Source of the DNA: SHXR01 sp046160305
GTDB taxonomy: Bacteria > Pseudomonadota > Gammaproteobacteria > Burkholderiales > SG8-39
Direction of reading: 5' to 3'
NCBI GenBank assembly: GCA_046160305.1
Contig: JBJXGX010000176.1
Location: forward strand, 18,643-82,642
Length of the DNA: 64,000 nucleotides
The position numbers were made by a program, and so were the translations under genes. Under the pieces are notes generated by a model. The model did no database searches and was not told the DNA's origin. It saw nothing but the letters and a program-made list of their open reading frames with translations. Shown here in pieces: positions 33,238-42,591 of the stretch; the stretch's first letter is position 1; every line of letters starts with the position of its first letter.

Positions 33238-35610
33238 TCATGCCACTTTGCGCTGCGGTGTTGCTTGTCTTGCGCGCTCGATGGCTTCCAGCACCTTGCG
33301 CGCGGTGAGCGGCGTTTCGTTCACCTCGACACCGAGATCCTTCAGCGCATCATTCACGCCATTGAAGATCACCGCGGGCGGGGCGATCGCTCCGCCTTCG
33401 CCCATGCCCTTGATCCCGAACAAGGTATATGGTGAGGGCGACTCGGTATGAAAAATTCGAATCGCAGGAACCTCGGTCGCACCGGGCAGCGTGTAGTCCA
33501 TGAAGGTGGACGCAAGAGGCTGACCATTGGCGTCATACGGTGACTCTTCATACATCGCCGTGCCGATTCCCTGTGCGACACCGCCTAACGTTTGACCCTC
33601 CACCACCATCGGATTCACCAGGGTTCCGCAGTCTTCGACGATCACATAGTCGAGAATTTCGATGGCACCCAGCTCCGGATCAACCGCGATCACCGCACCG
33701 TGCGACGCATAGGTGAACGCGCCGGTATCGACCTTCGGCTTGTAGCCGACCGTCGCTTCGAGCCCGTCGCGATCGACGTCTACCGGCAAATGGTCCGGAC
33801 GCAGATACCAGGCGGTGGCGATGTCCTTCAACGAGACGCGGCCGTTCGGTCCGATCACTTCACTCTTCTCAAAGCGTGCTTCTTCGGGCTTGCATTGGAG
33901 AAGATGTGCGCCGATATGGATGTACCGCGGAATAAGTGTCTGGCATGCGCTGCCCACGGCGCCACCCGCCATGACGATACTGCGCGAAGCGTAGGTTCCG
34001 GTGGAAAATGGTGTGAGCCCGGTATCGCCGTGTACGACCCGAATGCGATCGATCGGTACGCCGACCACTTCATGCGCCACCTGCGCGAGCGTTGTTTCCA
34101 TCCCCTGACCATGCGAGTGCACGCCGACCCGCACCTCCAGGCCGCCATCCGGTGTGGTGCGTACCGTGGCCTGATCAAAGCCCGGAATCAGCGGCAGGCC
34201 CCATGAAGCAAAGACGCTCGTGCCGTGCGCCGATTGCTCGCAATAGCTCGCAAAGCCGATGCCGATCAGACGACCGTCGGGCTCGCCTTGTTTCTTGCGT
34301 TCAAGCCAGGCGTCGTAGCCAAGCTTGTCGCGAACCATCGCCAGCGCGCGTGGATAGTCGCCGCTGTCGTAGTGCTTGCGGGTCACGTTGTTGTACGGCA
34401 TCAGATGCGCTGGGACGAGATTCTCGTGGCGAACATCGTACGGATCGCGATCCACCGCGCGCGCGATCGCATCCATCACGAGCTCCATCGCAAAACACAC
34501 GCCGGTCCGCGCCACGCCGCGATACGGGAGAAAGCCCGGCTTGTTGGTCGCCACACAGTAGGTCTTGCAGCGGTAGCCTTTGAATTCGTACGGACCGGGC
34601 AGGTTACCCATCGCCTGACCCGGCTCGAGGCCGATCGTAAAGGGCCAGTTCGAGTACGCGCCGCCATCGATGGTGATCTGGGCATCGAGCGCTAGCAGGC
34701 GCCCGCGCTGGTCGGCATAGGCGGTGACCTGGTAATGATGCTGGCGACAGTTCGCCCCCGCGGTGAGATGCTCGCGGCGATCTTCGACATAGCGAAACGG
34801 CTTTCGCTGGGTAAGGGCGAGCCATGCCACGCAAAGCTCCTCGGGCCAGAGCACGCACTTCAATCCGAAGCCGCCACCGACATCAGGGGAGATCACCCGG
34901 ATCATGCCTTCGTCGATGCCCAGAAACTGCGCGAGCCCGACGCGGATCACATGCGGGGCTTGCGTCGAGGTGTAGACCATGAGCTGACCGGCGCGATCAT
35001 CCCAATGCGCGACGATCGCGCGGCCTTCCATCGGCACCATGGCCTGCCGCGCGAGATTGATCTCACGCGAGACGACGACGGTTGCTTTCTTCGATTCAGC
35101 GTCGAAATTGTTGTCGAAATCGAGCGTGAGGAACAGGTTGTCATTCCAGTCATCGTGGACCCTCACACCCGCATCGAGACGCGCGCGATGCGCATCGACC
35201 AGAGCGGGCAGCTCGTCGATCTCGAACTCGATTTTTTCGGCGATGTCTTCGGCGTCCGCGCGCGTTTTTGCGACGACCATCGCGATCGGCTCGCCGACAA
35301 AACGGACCTTGCCATTGGCAAGTGGCGGCTGTCCCGCAAGCTTGTAAGTCGGCAAGGTCGAGGGTGCAACGATATCCGCGATCGCCTTGATGTCGGCGCG
35401 GGTGAACACGGCGGATTCGAACCCGGCGGGCTTCGTCACACGGCGCAGGATGCCATGGGCGATCGGGCTCCGCAGGAATGCGACTTCGCGTTGACCGGGT
35501 AGCACGATGTCCGAGACGAAGTTGCCGCGACCATGGAGATGGCGAAAATCTTCCTTGCGGGGAACGCGGGCGCCAATGCCTTGGCCGGGTTTGCCGTGGG
35601 GGGTGGTCAT
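33238..35610 (-). CDS. CoxL-like molybdopterin large subunit
   Basis: 790-residue catalytic subunit of a xanthine-oxidase-family molybdenum hydroxylase. The N-terminal hammerhead domain has PRKEDFRHLHGRGNF and VRFVGEPIAMVVAK. Moco-domain motifs follow: SPDVGGGFGLKCVLWPEE, HSHGQGMETTLAQVAHE, TYASRSIVMAGGAV and the active-site GIKGMGEGGAIAPPAV with the catalytic Glu. The loop expected as AYRCSFR in CO dehydrogenase is PYRGVARTG, so it is not form-I CODH but an aldehyde, purine or N-heterocycle hydroxylase. Start ATG 35610. It follows the dioxygenase beta gene on the same strand. Confidence 0.94.
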   Translation of the reverse strand: MTTPHGKPGQGIGARVPRKEDFRHLHGRGNFVSDIVLPGQREVAFLRSPIAHGILRRVTKPAGFESAVFTRADIKAIADIVAPSTLPTYKLAGQPPLANGKVRFVGEPIAMVVAKTRADAEDIAEKIEFEIDELPALVDAHRARLDAGVRVHDDWNDNLFLTLDFDNNFDAESKKATVVVSREINLARQAMVPMEGRAIVAHWDDRAGQLMVYTSTQAPHVIRVGLAQFLGIDEGMIRVISPDVGGGFGLKCVLWPEELCVAWLALTQRKPFRYVEDRREHLTAGANCRQHHYQVTAYADQRGRLLALDAQITIDGGAYSNWPFTIGLEPGQAMGNLPGPYEFKGYRCKTYCVATNKPGFLPYRGVARTGVCFAMELVMDAIARAVDRDPYDVRHENLVPAHLMPYNNVTRKHYDSGDYPRALAMVRDKLGYDAWLERKKQGEPDGRLIGIGFASYCEQSAHGTSVFASWGLPLIPGFDQATVRTTPDGGLEVRVGVHSHGQGMETTLAQVAHEVVGVPIDRIRVVHGDTGLTPFSTGTYASRSIVMAGGAVGSACQTLIPRYIHIGAHLLQCKPEEARFEKSEVIGPNGRVSLKDIATAWYLRPDHLPVDVDRDGLEATVGYKPKVDTGAFTYASHGAVIAVDPELGAIEILDYVIVEDCGTLVNPMVVEGQTLGGVAQGIGTAMYEESPYDANGQPLASTFMDYTLPGATEVPAIRIFHTESPSPYTLFGIKGMGEGGAIAPPAVIFNGVNDALKDLGVEVNETPLTARKVLEAIERARQATPQRKVA

Positions 35611-35672
35611 GGGAGTCGATTCAAGGTTGGCTGTCCCGGACAATAATAGGTTTGCAACTTTTGTCCGCCGAT

Positions 35673-36185
35673 CTAGACAGGCAGGACGAGATCGTTTGCG
35701 ATCAATGTCGTGTCGTAAATGCAGCGTCGTTCGCTGATCAGCAGGCGGCCGTTGACCCGCCTGAATGTATCGTAGTACCGGCCGGCTTGCAGCAGGGTGG
35801 TCGGACCCTCCACCAGGGTCTGCAGCAATTGATAGTTCGATTGTGCGCGGATCTCGTCTGGCGTCACCGCGAGGATCAGCACGTTGGTCACGAAATGCTG
35901 CAGATAGCGCGGCGCGAACATCTGCGTATGGCGCACCGCGAATGCCCGATCGCGAATCATGTCGCGGCCTTCGGCATAGACCAGTCCAACCGGAAGGTTA
36001 GCTTCCGCGTTTTCACGGGCCGTGATGAGGTAGAGGCAGTCGTTCGTGAAGAATTCCGGCCACTGCTCGATATTGCCAAGATCGAGAAGCTGACAATAGG
36101 CGGTGTGGAATTCCTCGACCTCCCATCGCGCTTCACGCGCCACGCGTACCTCGACGGATTGCTGCTCGTAACCGGCGACCTTCAC
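35673..36185 (-). CDS. Aromatic-ring-hydroxylating dioxygenase, beta subunit
   Basis: 170-residue small subunit (NTF2-like cone fold) of a Rieske dioxygenase. Family features are EEFHTAYCQLLDLGNIEQWPEFF, DMIRDRAFAVRHTQMFAPRYLQHF and the C-terminal RRVNGRLLISERRCIYDT. It stabilises the alpha3-beta3 hexamer and has no cofactor. The GTG start (36183-36185) overlaps the alpha-subunit TGA as GTGA, so the two are translated together. Confidence 0.94.
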   Translation of the reverse strand: MKVAGYEQQSVEVRVAREARWEVEEFHTAYCQLLDLGNIEQWPEFFTNDCLYLITARENAEANLPVGLVYAEGRDMIRDRAFAVRHTQMFAPRYLQHFVTNVLILAVTPDEIRAQSNYQLLQTLVEGPTTLLQAGRYYDTFRRVNGRLLISERRCIYDTTLIANDLVLPV

Positions 36186-37474
36186 AGCGCCATCACCTCG
36201 CGGTAGTGCCGGTACATCGCGCGGATCGCCGATTCACTGATGATGCCGCCGGTGCCTTCGGTCTTGCCGCCCAGCTTGAGCACACCCCGATCGCTCGATG
36301 AGCGTCGAACGCCCTCCTGCAGGAACTTGATGGCTTCGTTGTCTTCGAGACCAAGAAAGCCGGAGGGCCCCATCAGATTGCTTTGACGGAGGCGGTGACG
36401 CGTCATTTCTTCGGTGTCCGATTCGTAGCCGAACATGGTCCAGATCATGATCTGGCTGTTCGGGCCATTGGGGACGATCTGCCGTACGCCCAGGGTATTC
36501 AACTCGCGCTGGACGATCAAGTTCGGCCAGATGGTTTGCATCGTCACCGTCCAGGGCGAATCGAACTCCGGAATGAATTCAAGGAATCGAGGGTCGGCCA
36601 GCGCCAAGTCGGTGCGATAGGCCCGCATCTCTTTCGCACTGCTGGCATCGACCACCTTGCTGACATCGTCGGGTCTGCGCGAGGCCATCGTGCCATGGCG
36701 TCCACTCGGATCCGCAATCATCTCGGTCTTGCTGCCCGCGACCAGCAGCCCGAAGGTCACCAGGAACGAGTGAAGCAGGGTCGCGTGATACGGATCCTTG
36801 AGATTCTCGTGATAGAGCTTCCAGTTGCCCGGTAATTCATTGCGGTAGTAGCCAAGGATCTTGAGCCTGCGATCCTTGAACACTACCGCGAAGTCTTTCA
36901 ATACTTCTTCGCCCAGGTATTGCTCGACCGGCTCCATGTCGCGGGCGAAGGTGGCGAATACCACCCCATGCAGGCATTGAACCTTCAGCTTGCGAAGGTT
37001 GTGCTGGTCGTTGCGAAAATCGGCGGGCATTCCGCTATCCGCTTCGCCTTTGATGCCGCGCCTGAACGGAACGCCCTGCAAATCGCCGCGCAAATCGTAG
37101 GTCCACTGGTGATAGGGACAGACGAACTCGCTCGTATTGCCACGCGAGTGGCGACAGAATTCGACGCCCCGGTGCGCGCAGCGATTCTCGAACACATGCA
37201 CAGCGCCCGCTTCGTCACGCGCAACGACGACTGGTGTCGGGCCGACATACGAGCGTTTGAAGTCACCGGTCTTCGGTATCTCCGCTTCCAGTGCAACGAA
37301 GCTCCAGCTCCGCCCGTGGAAGATGCGCTCCATTTCGCGATCGTAGATCCACTCGCTCGTATAGAGCCAGTCCGGGACGGCCGCCAACCCTTCGGCGGGC
37401 CATTCATACGATGCCGGCTCGCGCTCCTTCTGAGTGGAGCCCAAGGGATGAATCACGGTGTCGGTGCTGAACAT
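36182..37474 (-). CDS. Aromatic-ring-hydroxylating dioxygenase, alpha subunit
   Basis: 430-residue catalytic subunit. The Rieske [2Fe-2S] domain has CAHRGVEFC and FVCPYHQWTYD (C-x-H and C-x2-H ligands). The catalytic domain shows the mononuclear iron motif in YHENLKDPYHATLLHSF, where two histidines and a later Asp are expected ligands. The length and paired beta subunit place it with the benzoate/salicylate/anthranilate/toluene-type oxygenases, but the substrate is not fixed by sequence reading. The ATG at 37474 is preferred over a much longer open frame lacking similarity. No ferredoxin or reductase gene lies in the cluster, so electrons must come from elsewhere. Confidence 0.93.
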   Translation of the reverse strand: MFSTDTVIHPLGSTQKEREPASYEWPAEGLAAVPDWLYTSEWIYDREMERIFHGRSWSFVALEAEIPKTGDFKRSYVGPTPVVVARDEAGAVHVFENRCAHRGVEFCRHSRGNTSEFVCPYHQWTYDLRGDLQGVPFRRGIKGEADSGMPADFRNDQHNLRKLKVQCLHGVVFATFARDMEPVEQYLGEEVLKDFAVVFKDRRLKILGYYRNELPGNWKLYHENLKDPYHATLLHSFLVTFGLLVAGSKTEMIADPSGRHGTMASRRPDDVSKVVDASSAKEMRAYRTDLALADPRFLEFIPEFDSPWTVTMQTIWPNLIVQRELNTLGVRQIVPNGPNSQIMIWTMFGYESDTEEMTRHRLRQSNLMGPSGFLGLEDNEAIKFLQEGVRRSSSDRGVLKLGGKTEGTGGIISESAIRAMYRHYREVMAL

Positions 37475-37535
37475 TGCGATGCTCCAATGTTGCCGGGAAT
37501 CGGCGCCACGGCGCCGCGGCGCCCACGCCTCAAAC

Positions 37536-38528
37536 TCAGATCTTAGCCAAATCGAACGTCGATGGGGCGAACAGTTCTTCCGCGGCGACCCGTCGCTTGG
37601 AGAGCCCCTGGTCATGGTGATAACCAAGAAAGGTGTCAAGAGTCCTGCGATTCTCGTTGAAGCCATAGGGCCAGAAATCCTCTCCCATGACGCGAACGGT
37701 TTCCTGATAGTGGTCGACCGCCCAGGGCAGATTGATCATCAACTGGGTGAGTTCGTAGAGCTCCTTGATCGCAACCTTTTTCGCGGCGAGAAACGCGTTG
37801 TAGATATTGACCGCGAGCCAGGGATATTGTTCGACCAAAGACTTCCGGATACCGATGAGATGCATGATCGGAAAGATCCCGGTGCGCTGAAAGTATGCTT
37901 GCTCGACGGTCTTGAAATCTGGAAACAGCCGATCGACATTGGGCACCTTGCGATCGAAGCAGGACGGCGCGCGTGCGGTGATCATCGCGTCGATCTCGCC
38001 CGCTTCGAGCATGCCGGAGAGCGTCTTGTCGTCGGGTAACTGCAGGAGCTCGACACCAGAGGGAAGCTGAATGGGGGATCGCTCGCCCCGACCGGGTTCT
38101 TCGATGCCGCCGCGGCGCCAGCGGATTTCTTCGGGTTTCACGCCGTAGTCGTCCTTCAGGGTGCCGCGGATCCAGACGTTGGCGGTAATCTGGTATTCGG
38201 GCAGGCCGACGATCTTGCCGCGAAGATCCTGCGGCGTCTTGATGCCGCGATCGGTGCGCACATAGATGCCGCTATGTCTGAACACGCGCGATACGAAAGC
38301 GGGAATGCCGATGTAGTGATGCTCGCCGCGCGATATCGTGGCCGAATGGCTCGACAGCGACAACTCGCAGATATCGAACTCCTGATACTTGAACGCACGG
38401 TGGAAGCATTCTTCGGCGCCAACCGCGAGCGGCACGAGATCGACACCTTCGATCGGTGTTCTGCCCTGGAAGATTGCCTTGGTTCGATCGTAGTCGCAGA
38501 CGGCGAGCGTGAGTTTTAGTTTTGACAT
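37536..38528 (-). CDS. 4,5-dihydroxyphthalate decarboxylase-like protein
   Basis: 330-residue protein of the Pht5-like group, which has a periplasmic-binding-protein fold but acts in the cytoplasm. Features are LTLAVCDYDRTKAIFQGR at the N-terminus, GVDLVPLAVGAEECFHRAF, and FDICELSLSSHSATISRG, then FVSRVFRHSGIYVRT. There is no signal peptide, which argues against a transport receptor. The named homologue decarboxylates 4,5-dihydroxyphthalate in phthalate breakdown. Here it lies between an amidase and a Rieske dioxygenase, consistent with decarboxylating an aromatic acid. The exact substrate is unknown. Confidence 0.85.
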   Translation of the reverse strand: MSKLKLTLAVCDYDRTKAIFQGRTPIEGVDLVPLAVGAEECFHRAFKYQEFDICELSLSSHSATISRGEHHYIGIPAFVSRVFRHSGIYVRTDRGIKTPQDLRGKIVGLPEYQITANVWIRGTLKDDYGVKPEEIRWRRGGIEEPGRGERSPIQLPSGVELLQLPDDKTLSGMLEAGEIDAMITARAPSCFDRKVPNVDRLFPDFKTVEQAYFQRTGIFPIMHLIGIRKSLVEQYPWLAVNIYNAFLAAKKVAIKELYELTQLMINLPWAVDHYQETVRVMGEDFWPYGFNENRRTLDTFLGYHHDQGLSKRRVAAEELFAPSTFDLAKI

Positions 38529-38546
38529 GCTGGTTCTCGACGGTGG

Positions 38547-39977
38547 TCAAGCGGGTGCGCCCGCCGGAATCCGGTCGGCCCAGGGTTGATGGTCTTCAAT
38601 GATCTTTGTCAGCCGTAGCAAATCGACGTCCGAATAGAGCCGCCCGACCAGTTGAATGCCTACCGGGATACCCGCTTCCGTGAATCCGGCTGGTACGCTG
38701 ATGGCCGGATGCCCGGTGAGATTGAAGACGTTCAGATAGGGCGCCAACACCGCGCGTAGTTCGCCGGCAACCTTGCCGTTGATCGCAATGGGCGAATCGC
38801 CTTTGGCATTACCAGCGATGCTCGCTACCGTCGTGACCGGCGTGGCGATCCAGTCGAACGCCTGAAACCAGGATTGTACGAGCTTGAAGTATGCCGTGCG
38901 CTTGTAGATGGCTGCGTTCAACTCCTTGCCGGAAATCGCGGCGCCTGCGCGCAGTCCGACAACGAATCCGGGGTCCATCATCTTCGCGGTGGCATCATCG
39001 GGCAGCGCGAATCGACCGGCCCAATTCACCTGCTGCAGGACACGCCATGTCGGGCCCGCGCCTTCGAAGGGTTCGATGACCGTTGCGATCTTGGCGCCAC
39101 GGGCTTTCAGAATTTCAAGCGTTCGTTCGCACAGTATCCGCACTTCATCGTCGAGCGCCGCATTGCCAAGCAGCGGGCGCCACGCGATGCGGCAGCGATC
39201 GAGCGCAAGGGATTCCGCCAGCATTGCCGAAGCGTGCGTTGGCGCAACACCGATCGACAAGGGATCGGTCGGATCTTCGCCTGACACGACATCAAGCGCG
39301 GCCGCCATATCGCCTACCGTGCGCGTGATGAGACCCATGTGGATGAAATTGCCAAACCCGTCGGGGAAGAGCTCGTACGGTATGAGGCCCATCGAAGGTT
39401 TGATCCCGACCACGCCACAGAGTGCCGCAGGGACGCGGGTCGAGGCGCCCGCATCGGTGGTGAGTGCAATCGGACCAAGACCTGCCGCCACCGCGACCGC
39501 CGCGCCGCTGCTCGATCCGCCCGGGCTGAGATCGAGGTTCCATGGATTGCGGGTCGTTCCGGTCAGCGGTGAATCGCCGAGCAAACTCGAAGCAAACTCG
39601 GGAAGCGTGGTCTTGCCCACCATTACCGCCCCCGCGGCCCGGAGCCTGCGAACGGCGACGCCTTCGGTCTGCGCCATGTTCGTGGCGAGCGTCTTCGATC
39701 CGAACGTGGTTCGCACACCAAGCGTTTCGATATTGTCCTTGACCGAAAATGGCACGCCACGTAGCGGCAGGGATGCGTCCGCGTTGTCGAGCGCGCTTGC
39801 ATCGCGCGACGCGTCTGCATGAGCGACCGTCACGAATGCATTCAGGCTCGCCTGGGTGGTGTCGATGCGCGCCAGGCACTCGGCGGCTACCCCGGATGGT
39901 TTGACCTGTCCGTCGCGAACCAGTCGCGCGATATCCAATGCGGAGCGAATGCGTGCGCCGTCGCGCATGACCTTCAT
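38547..39977 (-). CDS. Amidase signature family enzyme
   Basis: 476-residue amidase from the ATG at 39977, which has a GGAGG Shine-Dalgarno upstream. The Ser-cisSer-Lys triad is visible: Lys in GVPFSVKDNIE, the cis-Ser in LSPGGSSSGAAVAVAAG and the nucleophile in TTDAGASTRVPAA. The usual DTGGSIR is changed to DAGASTR, a moderate deviation. GHPAISVPAGFTEAGIPVGIQLVG is the standard C-terminal element. It is the first gene of the minus-strand catabolic cluster, so hydrolysis of an amide could be the entry step. Confidence 0.92.
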   Translation of the reverse strand: MKVMRDGARIRSALDIARLVRDGQVKPSGVAAECLARIDTTQASLNAFVTVAHADASRDASALDNADASLPLRGVPFSVKDNIETLGVRTTFGSKTLATNMAQTEGVAVRRLRAAGAVMVGKTTLPEFASSLLGDSPLTGTTRNPWNLDLSPGGSSSGAAVAVAAGLGPIALTTDAGASTRVPAALCGVVGIKPSMGLIPYELFPDGFGNFIHMGLITRTVGDMAAALDVVSGEDPTDPLSIGVAPTHASAMLAESLALDRCRIAWRPLLGNAALDDEVRILCERTLEILKARGAKIATVIEPFEGAGPTWRVLQQVNWAGRFALPDDATAKMMDPGFVVGLRAGAAISGKELNAAIYKRTAYFKLVQSWFQAFDWIATPVTTVASIAGNAKGDSPIAINGKVAGELRAVLAPYLNVFNLTGHPAISVPAGFTEAGIPVGIQLVGRLYSDVDLLRLTKIIEDHQPWADRIPAGAPA

Positions 39978-40165
39978 CAGTATTTCCTCCCGAATCAATG
40001 TTGCAAGGTTACTGCACGACGATCGCCGGTGCAGGCCTCTCGTTGGCGAATGCGTGGGATGCCGTTCCCGCATCGCCTCGTGCATGCGATGCCACATTCA
40101 GGCAGTATCACGGCCGCTTCGCTCAGGTGGGCGGAGGGCTTATTAATAATACGAGCGGTTCCACT

Positions 40166-41245
40166 ATGCGCCTTTCACGTCTCATTTGGATAGTCCTCAT
40201 CGCCCTTGGCGGCTACTGGATCGTCGACAAGGTCTACACCCGGGTCTTCCTGACGGCTACCGAGCCCCGCGTTGTGACGCCGCGCGGGACGCTTGCCGAT
40301 CAGGAAAAGAGCGTCATCGAGTTGTTCGAGAATGCCGCGCCGTCAGTGGCGTACATCTATACTGAAACGCTGCAGCGCAAAGGCATGTCGGGCGTCAATG
40401 TGGCGCAGGGTGCGGGATCCGGATTCGTGTGGGACAAGGCGGGGCATGTCGTCACCAACTTCCATGTCGTGGAGGGCGCCAATCGCATCAATGTTCAGCT
40501 TGACGTCGGCAAGTCGATTCGCGCGACCTTGGTGGGTGCAGCACCGGAATACGACCTGGCTGTTGTTCGCATCACCGAGTTGCCACCCGAATTGCGACCG
40601 ATTCCGGTTGGTTCTTCGAGCGAGTTGAAGATCGGCCAATCGGTCTTCGCGATCGGCAATCCGTTCGGATTGTCGCGTACGCTGACGACCGGCATCGTGA
40701 GCGCGCTCGATCGCCAATTGCCTACATCGGAGATTCGCGAGATCTCCGGCGTCATCCAGACCGATGCGGCGATCAACCCAGGCAACTCAGGTGGACCGTT
40801 ACTCGATTCCGCGGGACGTCTGATTGGTGTGAATACCGCGATTGCCTCGGAATCCGGTTCGTCGTCAGGCGTGGGTTTCTCGATTCCGGTCGATCTGGTC
40901 AACCGTATCGTTCCCGAGCTCATCAAACGCGGTAAGGCGCCGCGGCCCGGTATCGGCATCATGGCGCTGCACCAGTCCCTGACGGCGCGGGAAGGGATCG
41001 TCGGCGTGGTGATCGTTGGCGTCGCCCCCAATTCCCCCGCGGCGCAAGGCGGAATCATGGCGTTCGACCTTCGAACGGGTGAAGTCGGGGATATCGTGGT
41101 AGCGGTCAATGGTCAACCCGTGGGCAATGTCACGGCTTTCGTGAGTGCACTCGATCGAGCCGGCATCGGGAACGAAGTGGAGCTGACGATTCGCCGTGGC
41201 GACGAGGAACGAAAAGTAAAAGTACGGATCGTAGATGTGTCGTAG
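40166..41245 (+). CDS. Membrane-anchored Do/DegS-type serine protease
   Basis: 359-residue envelope protease. An N-terminal TM helix (LIWIVLIALGGYWIV) anchors a trypsin-like domain with the triad His in VVTNFHVVEG, Asp in PEYDLAVVRI and Ser in INPGNSGGPLLD. One PDZ domain follows (about 245-350, GVVIVGVAPNSPAAQGGI). One PDZ and a TM anchor resemble DegS/AlgW rather than DegP. The ATG at 40166 starts the TM helix. An AT-rich palindrome TTATTAATAA at 40140-40149 stands out just upstream and could contribute to the promoter. It is divergent from the amidase. Confidence 0.92.
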   Translation: MRLSRLIWIVLIALGGYWIVDKVYTRVFLTATEPRVVTPRGTLADQEKSVIELFENAAPSVAYIYTETLQRKGMSGVNVAQGAGSGFVWDKAGHVVTNFHVVEGANRINVQLDVGKSIRATLVGAAPEYDLAVVRITELPPELRPIPVGSSSELKIGQSVFAIGNPFGLSRTLTTGIVSALDRQLPTSEIREISGVIQTDAAINPGNSGGPLLDSAGRLIGVNTAIASESGSSSGVGFSIPVDLVNRIVPELIKRGKAPRPGIGIMALHQSLTAREGIVGVVIVGVAPNSPAAQGGIMAFDLRTGEVGDIVVAVNGQPVGNVTAFVSALDRAGIGNEVELTIRRGDEERKVKVRIVDVS

Positions 41246-41430
41246 CGGATCGTACGTGCGTCGCAACGATGAACAAGCGCCCAGTCAAATCATGAGTTCG
41301 ATGCATGGCGCCCGCCACGGCGCAGATGCCCTCCGCTAAATTTTGCCGCTAGACGTTGCGGGGGACTTGTTCCTTGTCGACCGTAGCACCACGTCCGTAC
41401 CGTTCCCGGATTACGGTGGAGGGTTGAACC

Positions 41431-42576
41431 ATGCAGATCGGGGTTCCAAAAGAAATCAAGGTCCACGAATACCGGGTCGGGCTGACACCGGCCTCGGTAC
41501 GGGAGCTGATTCGCCGCGGCCATGCGGTCATGGTCGAGAAAAACGCGGGACTTGGCATCGGTGTTGACGACGCGGCATACCGCGCGGTCGGTGCGACCGT
41601 CGCAGAGTCTGCCGATGAAGTCTTCGCGCGCGCCGAGCTCATCGTAAAGGTGAAGGAACCGCAGGCGATCGAGCGCAAGCGCCTGCGTTCGGGCCAAACG
41701 CTTTTCACCTATCTTCATCTTGCGCCCGATCTCGCGCAGACCCAGGATCTGCTGGACAGTGGCGCCACCTGCATCGCCTATGAAACCGTCACCGCCGCGG
41801 GGGGTGGACTGCCACTGCTGCAACCGATGTCGGAAGTGGCGGGTCGCATGTCGATCCAGGCGGGTGCGAAGGCGCTCGAGAAGGAATCCGGCGGGCGGGG
41901 CGTGCTGCTACCCGGCGTACCCGGAGTTGCGCCGGGGAAAGTCGTCATCCTGGGTGGCGGCGTAGTGGGTGCGAACGCTGCGTATGTGGCGGCCGGGATG
42001 GGCGCGGATGTGGTGGTGATCGATCGCTCGGTCGATGTTCTGCGACGGCTCAATGAGCGATTCGGAGCGCGGGTCACTACCGTGCTCGGCAATGTCGATA
42101 CGATCGAGCAGCATGTGCTGGCCGCCGACCTCGTGATCGGTGCGGTGCTGGTCGCGGGTGCTTCAGCGCCCCGACTGGTCACGCGCGCGATGGTGTCCAG
42201 AATGCAGCGGGGGGCGGTCATCGTCGATGTCGCGATCGATCAAGGCGGCTGCGTCGAAACAGCACGGCCGACGACCCACGCGGATCCGACCTATGTGACC
42301 GACGGCGTCGTCCATTATTGCGTCGCCAACATGCCGGGCGCGGTACCGCGCACCTCCACGTTCGCCCTCAACAACGCCACGTTGGCGTTCGTATTGGCAT
42401 TGGCTGACTACGGTATCCACGACGCGCTCCGCCGCGATCCACACCTGCTCAACGGCCTCAACGTGATGGCGGGCCATGTTACGCACCCGGCGGTCGCCGA
42501 TGCATTAGGGATGCGCGCGCAGGCCCCGCTTGCATGGTTGGATCGACAATCCGCCGCGCAAGTAACGATCGGCTAG
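41431..42576 (+). CDS. ald: Alanine dehydrogenase
   Basis: 381-residue NAD-dependent L-alanine dehydrogenase, interconverting alanine and pyruvate plus ammonia. Signatures are MQIGVPKEIKVHEYRVGLTP, the lysine-containing ELIVKVKEPQ, the active-site TLFTYLHLAPD, and the NAD loop VVILGGGVVGANAAYVAAG. MPGAVPRTSTFALNNATL and GHVTHPAVADALG close the C-terminus. The length is normal. It is a single gene with 185 bp of gene-free sequence upstream; a candidate promoter was not convincing. Confidence 0.96.
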   Translation: MQIGVPKEIKVHEYRVGLTPASVRELIRRGHAVMVEKNAGLGIGVDDAAYRAVGATVAESADEVFARAELIVKVKEPQAIERKRLRSGQTLFTYLHLAPDLAQTQDLLDSGATCIAYETVTAAGGGLPLLQPMSEVAGRMSIQAGAKALEKESGGRGVLLPGVPGVAPGKVVILGGGVVGANAAYVAAGMGADVVVIDRSVDVLRRLNERFGARVTTVLGNVDTIEQHVLAADLVIGAVLVAGASAPRLVTRAMVSRMQRGAVIVDVAIDQGGCVETARPTTHADPTYVTDGVVHYCVANMPGAVPRTSTFALNNATLAFVLALADYGIHDALRRDPHLLNGLNVMAGHVTHPAVADALGMRAQAPLAWLDRQSAAQVTIG

Positions 42577-42591
42577 GAAACGCGCGCCGAT

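Noticed and set aside
33238..35610. Identification of CoxL as carbon monoxide dehydrogenase
   Set aside because: The CODH active-site loop AYRCSFR is absent; PYRGVARTG is found instead, so only a general molybdenum hydroxylase call is justified.
37536..38528. ABC transporter substrate-binding protein
   Set aside because: The fold is similar, but there is no signal peptide and the N-terminal motifs match the 4,5-dihydroxyphthalate decarboxylase group.
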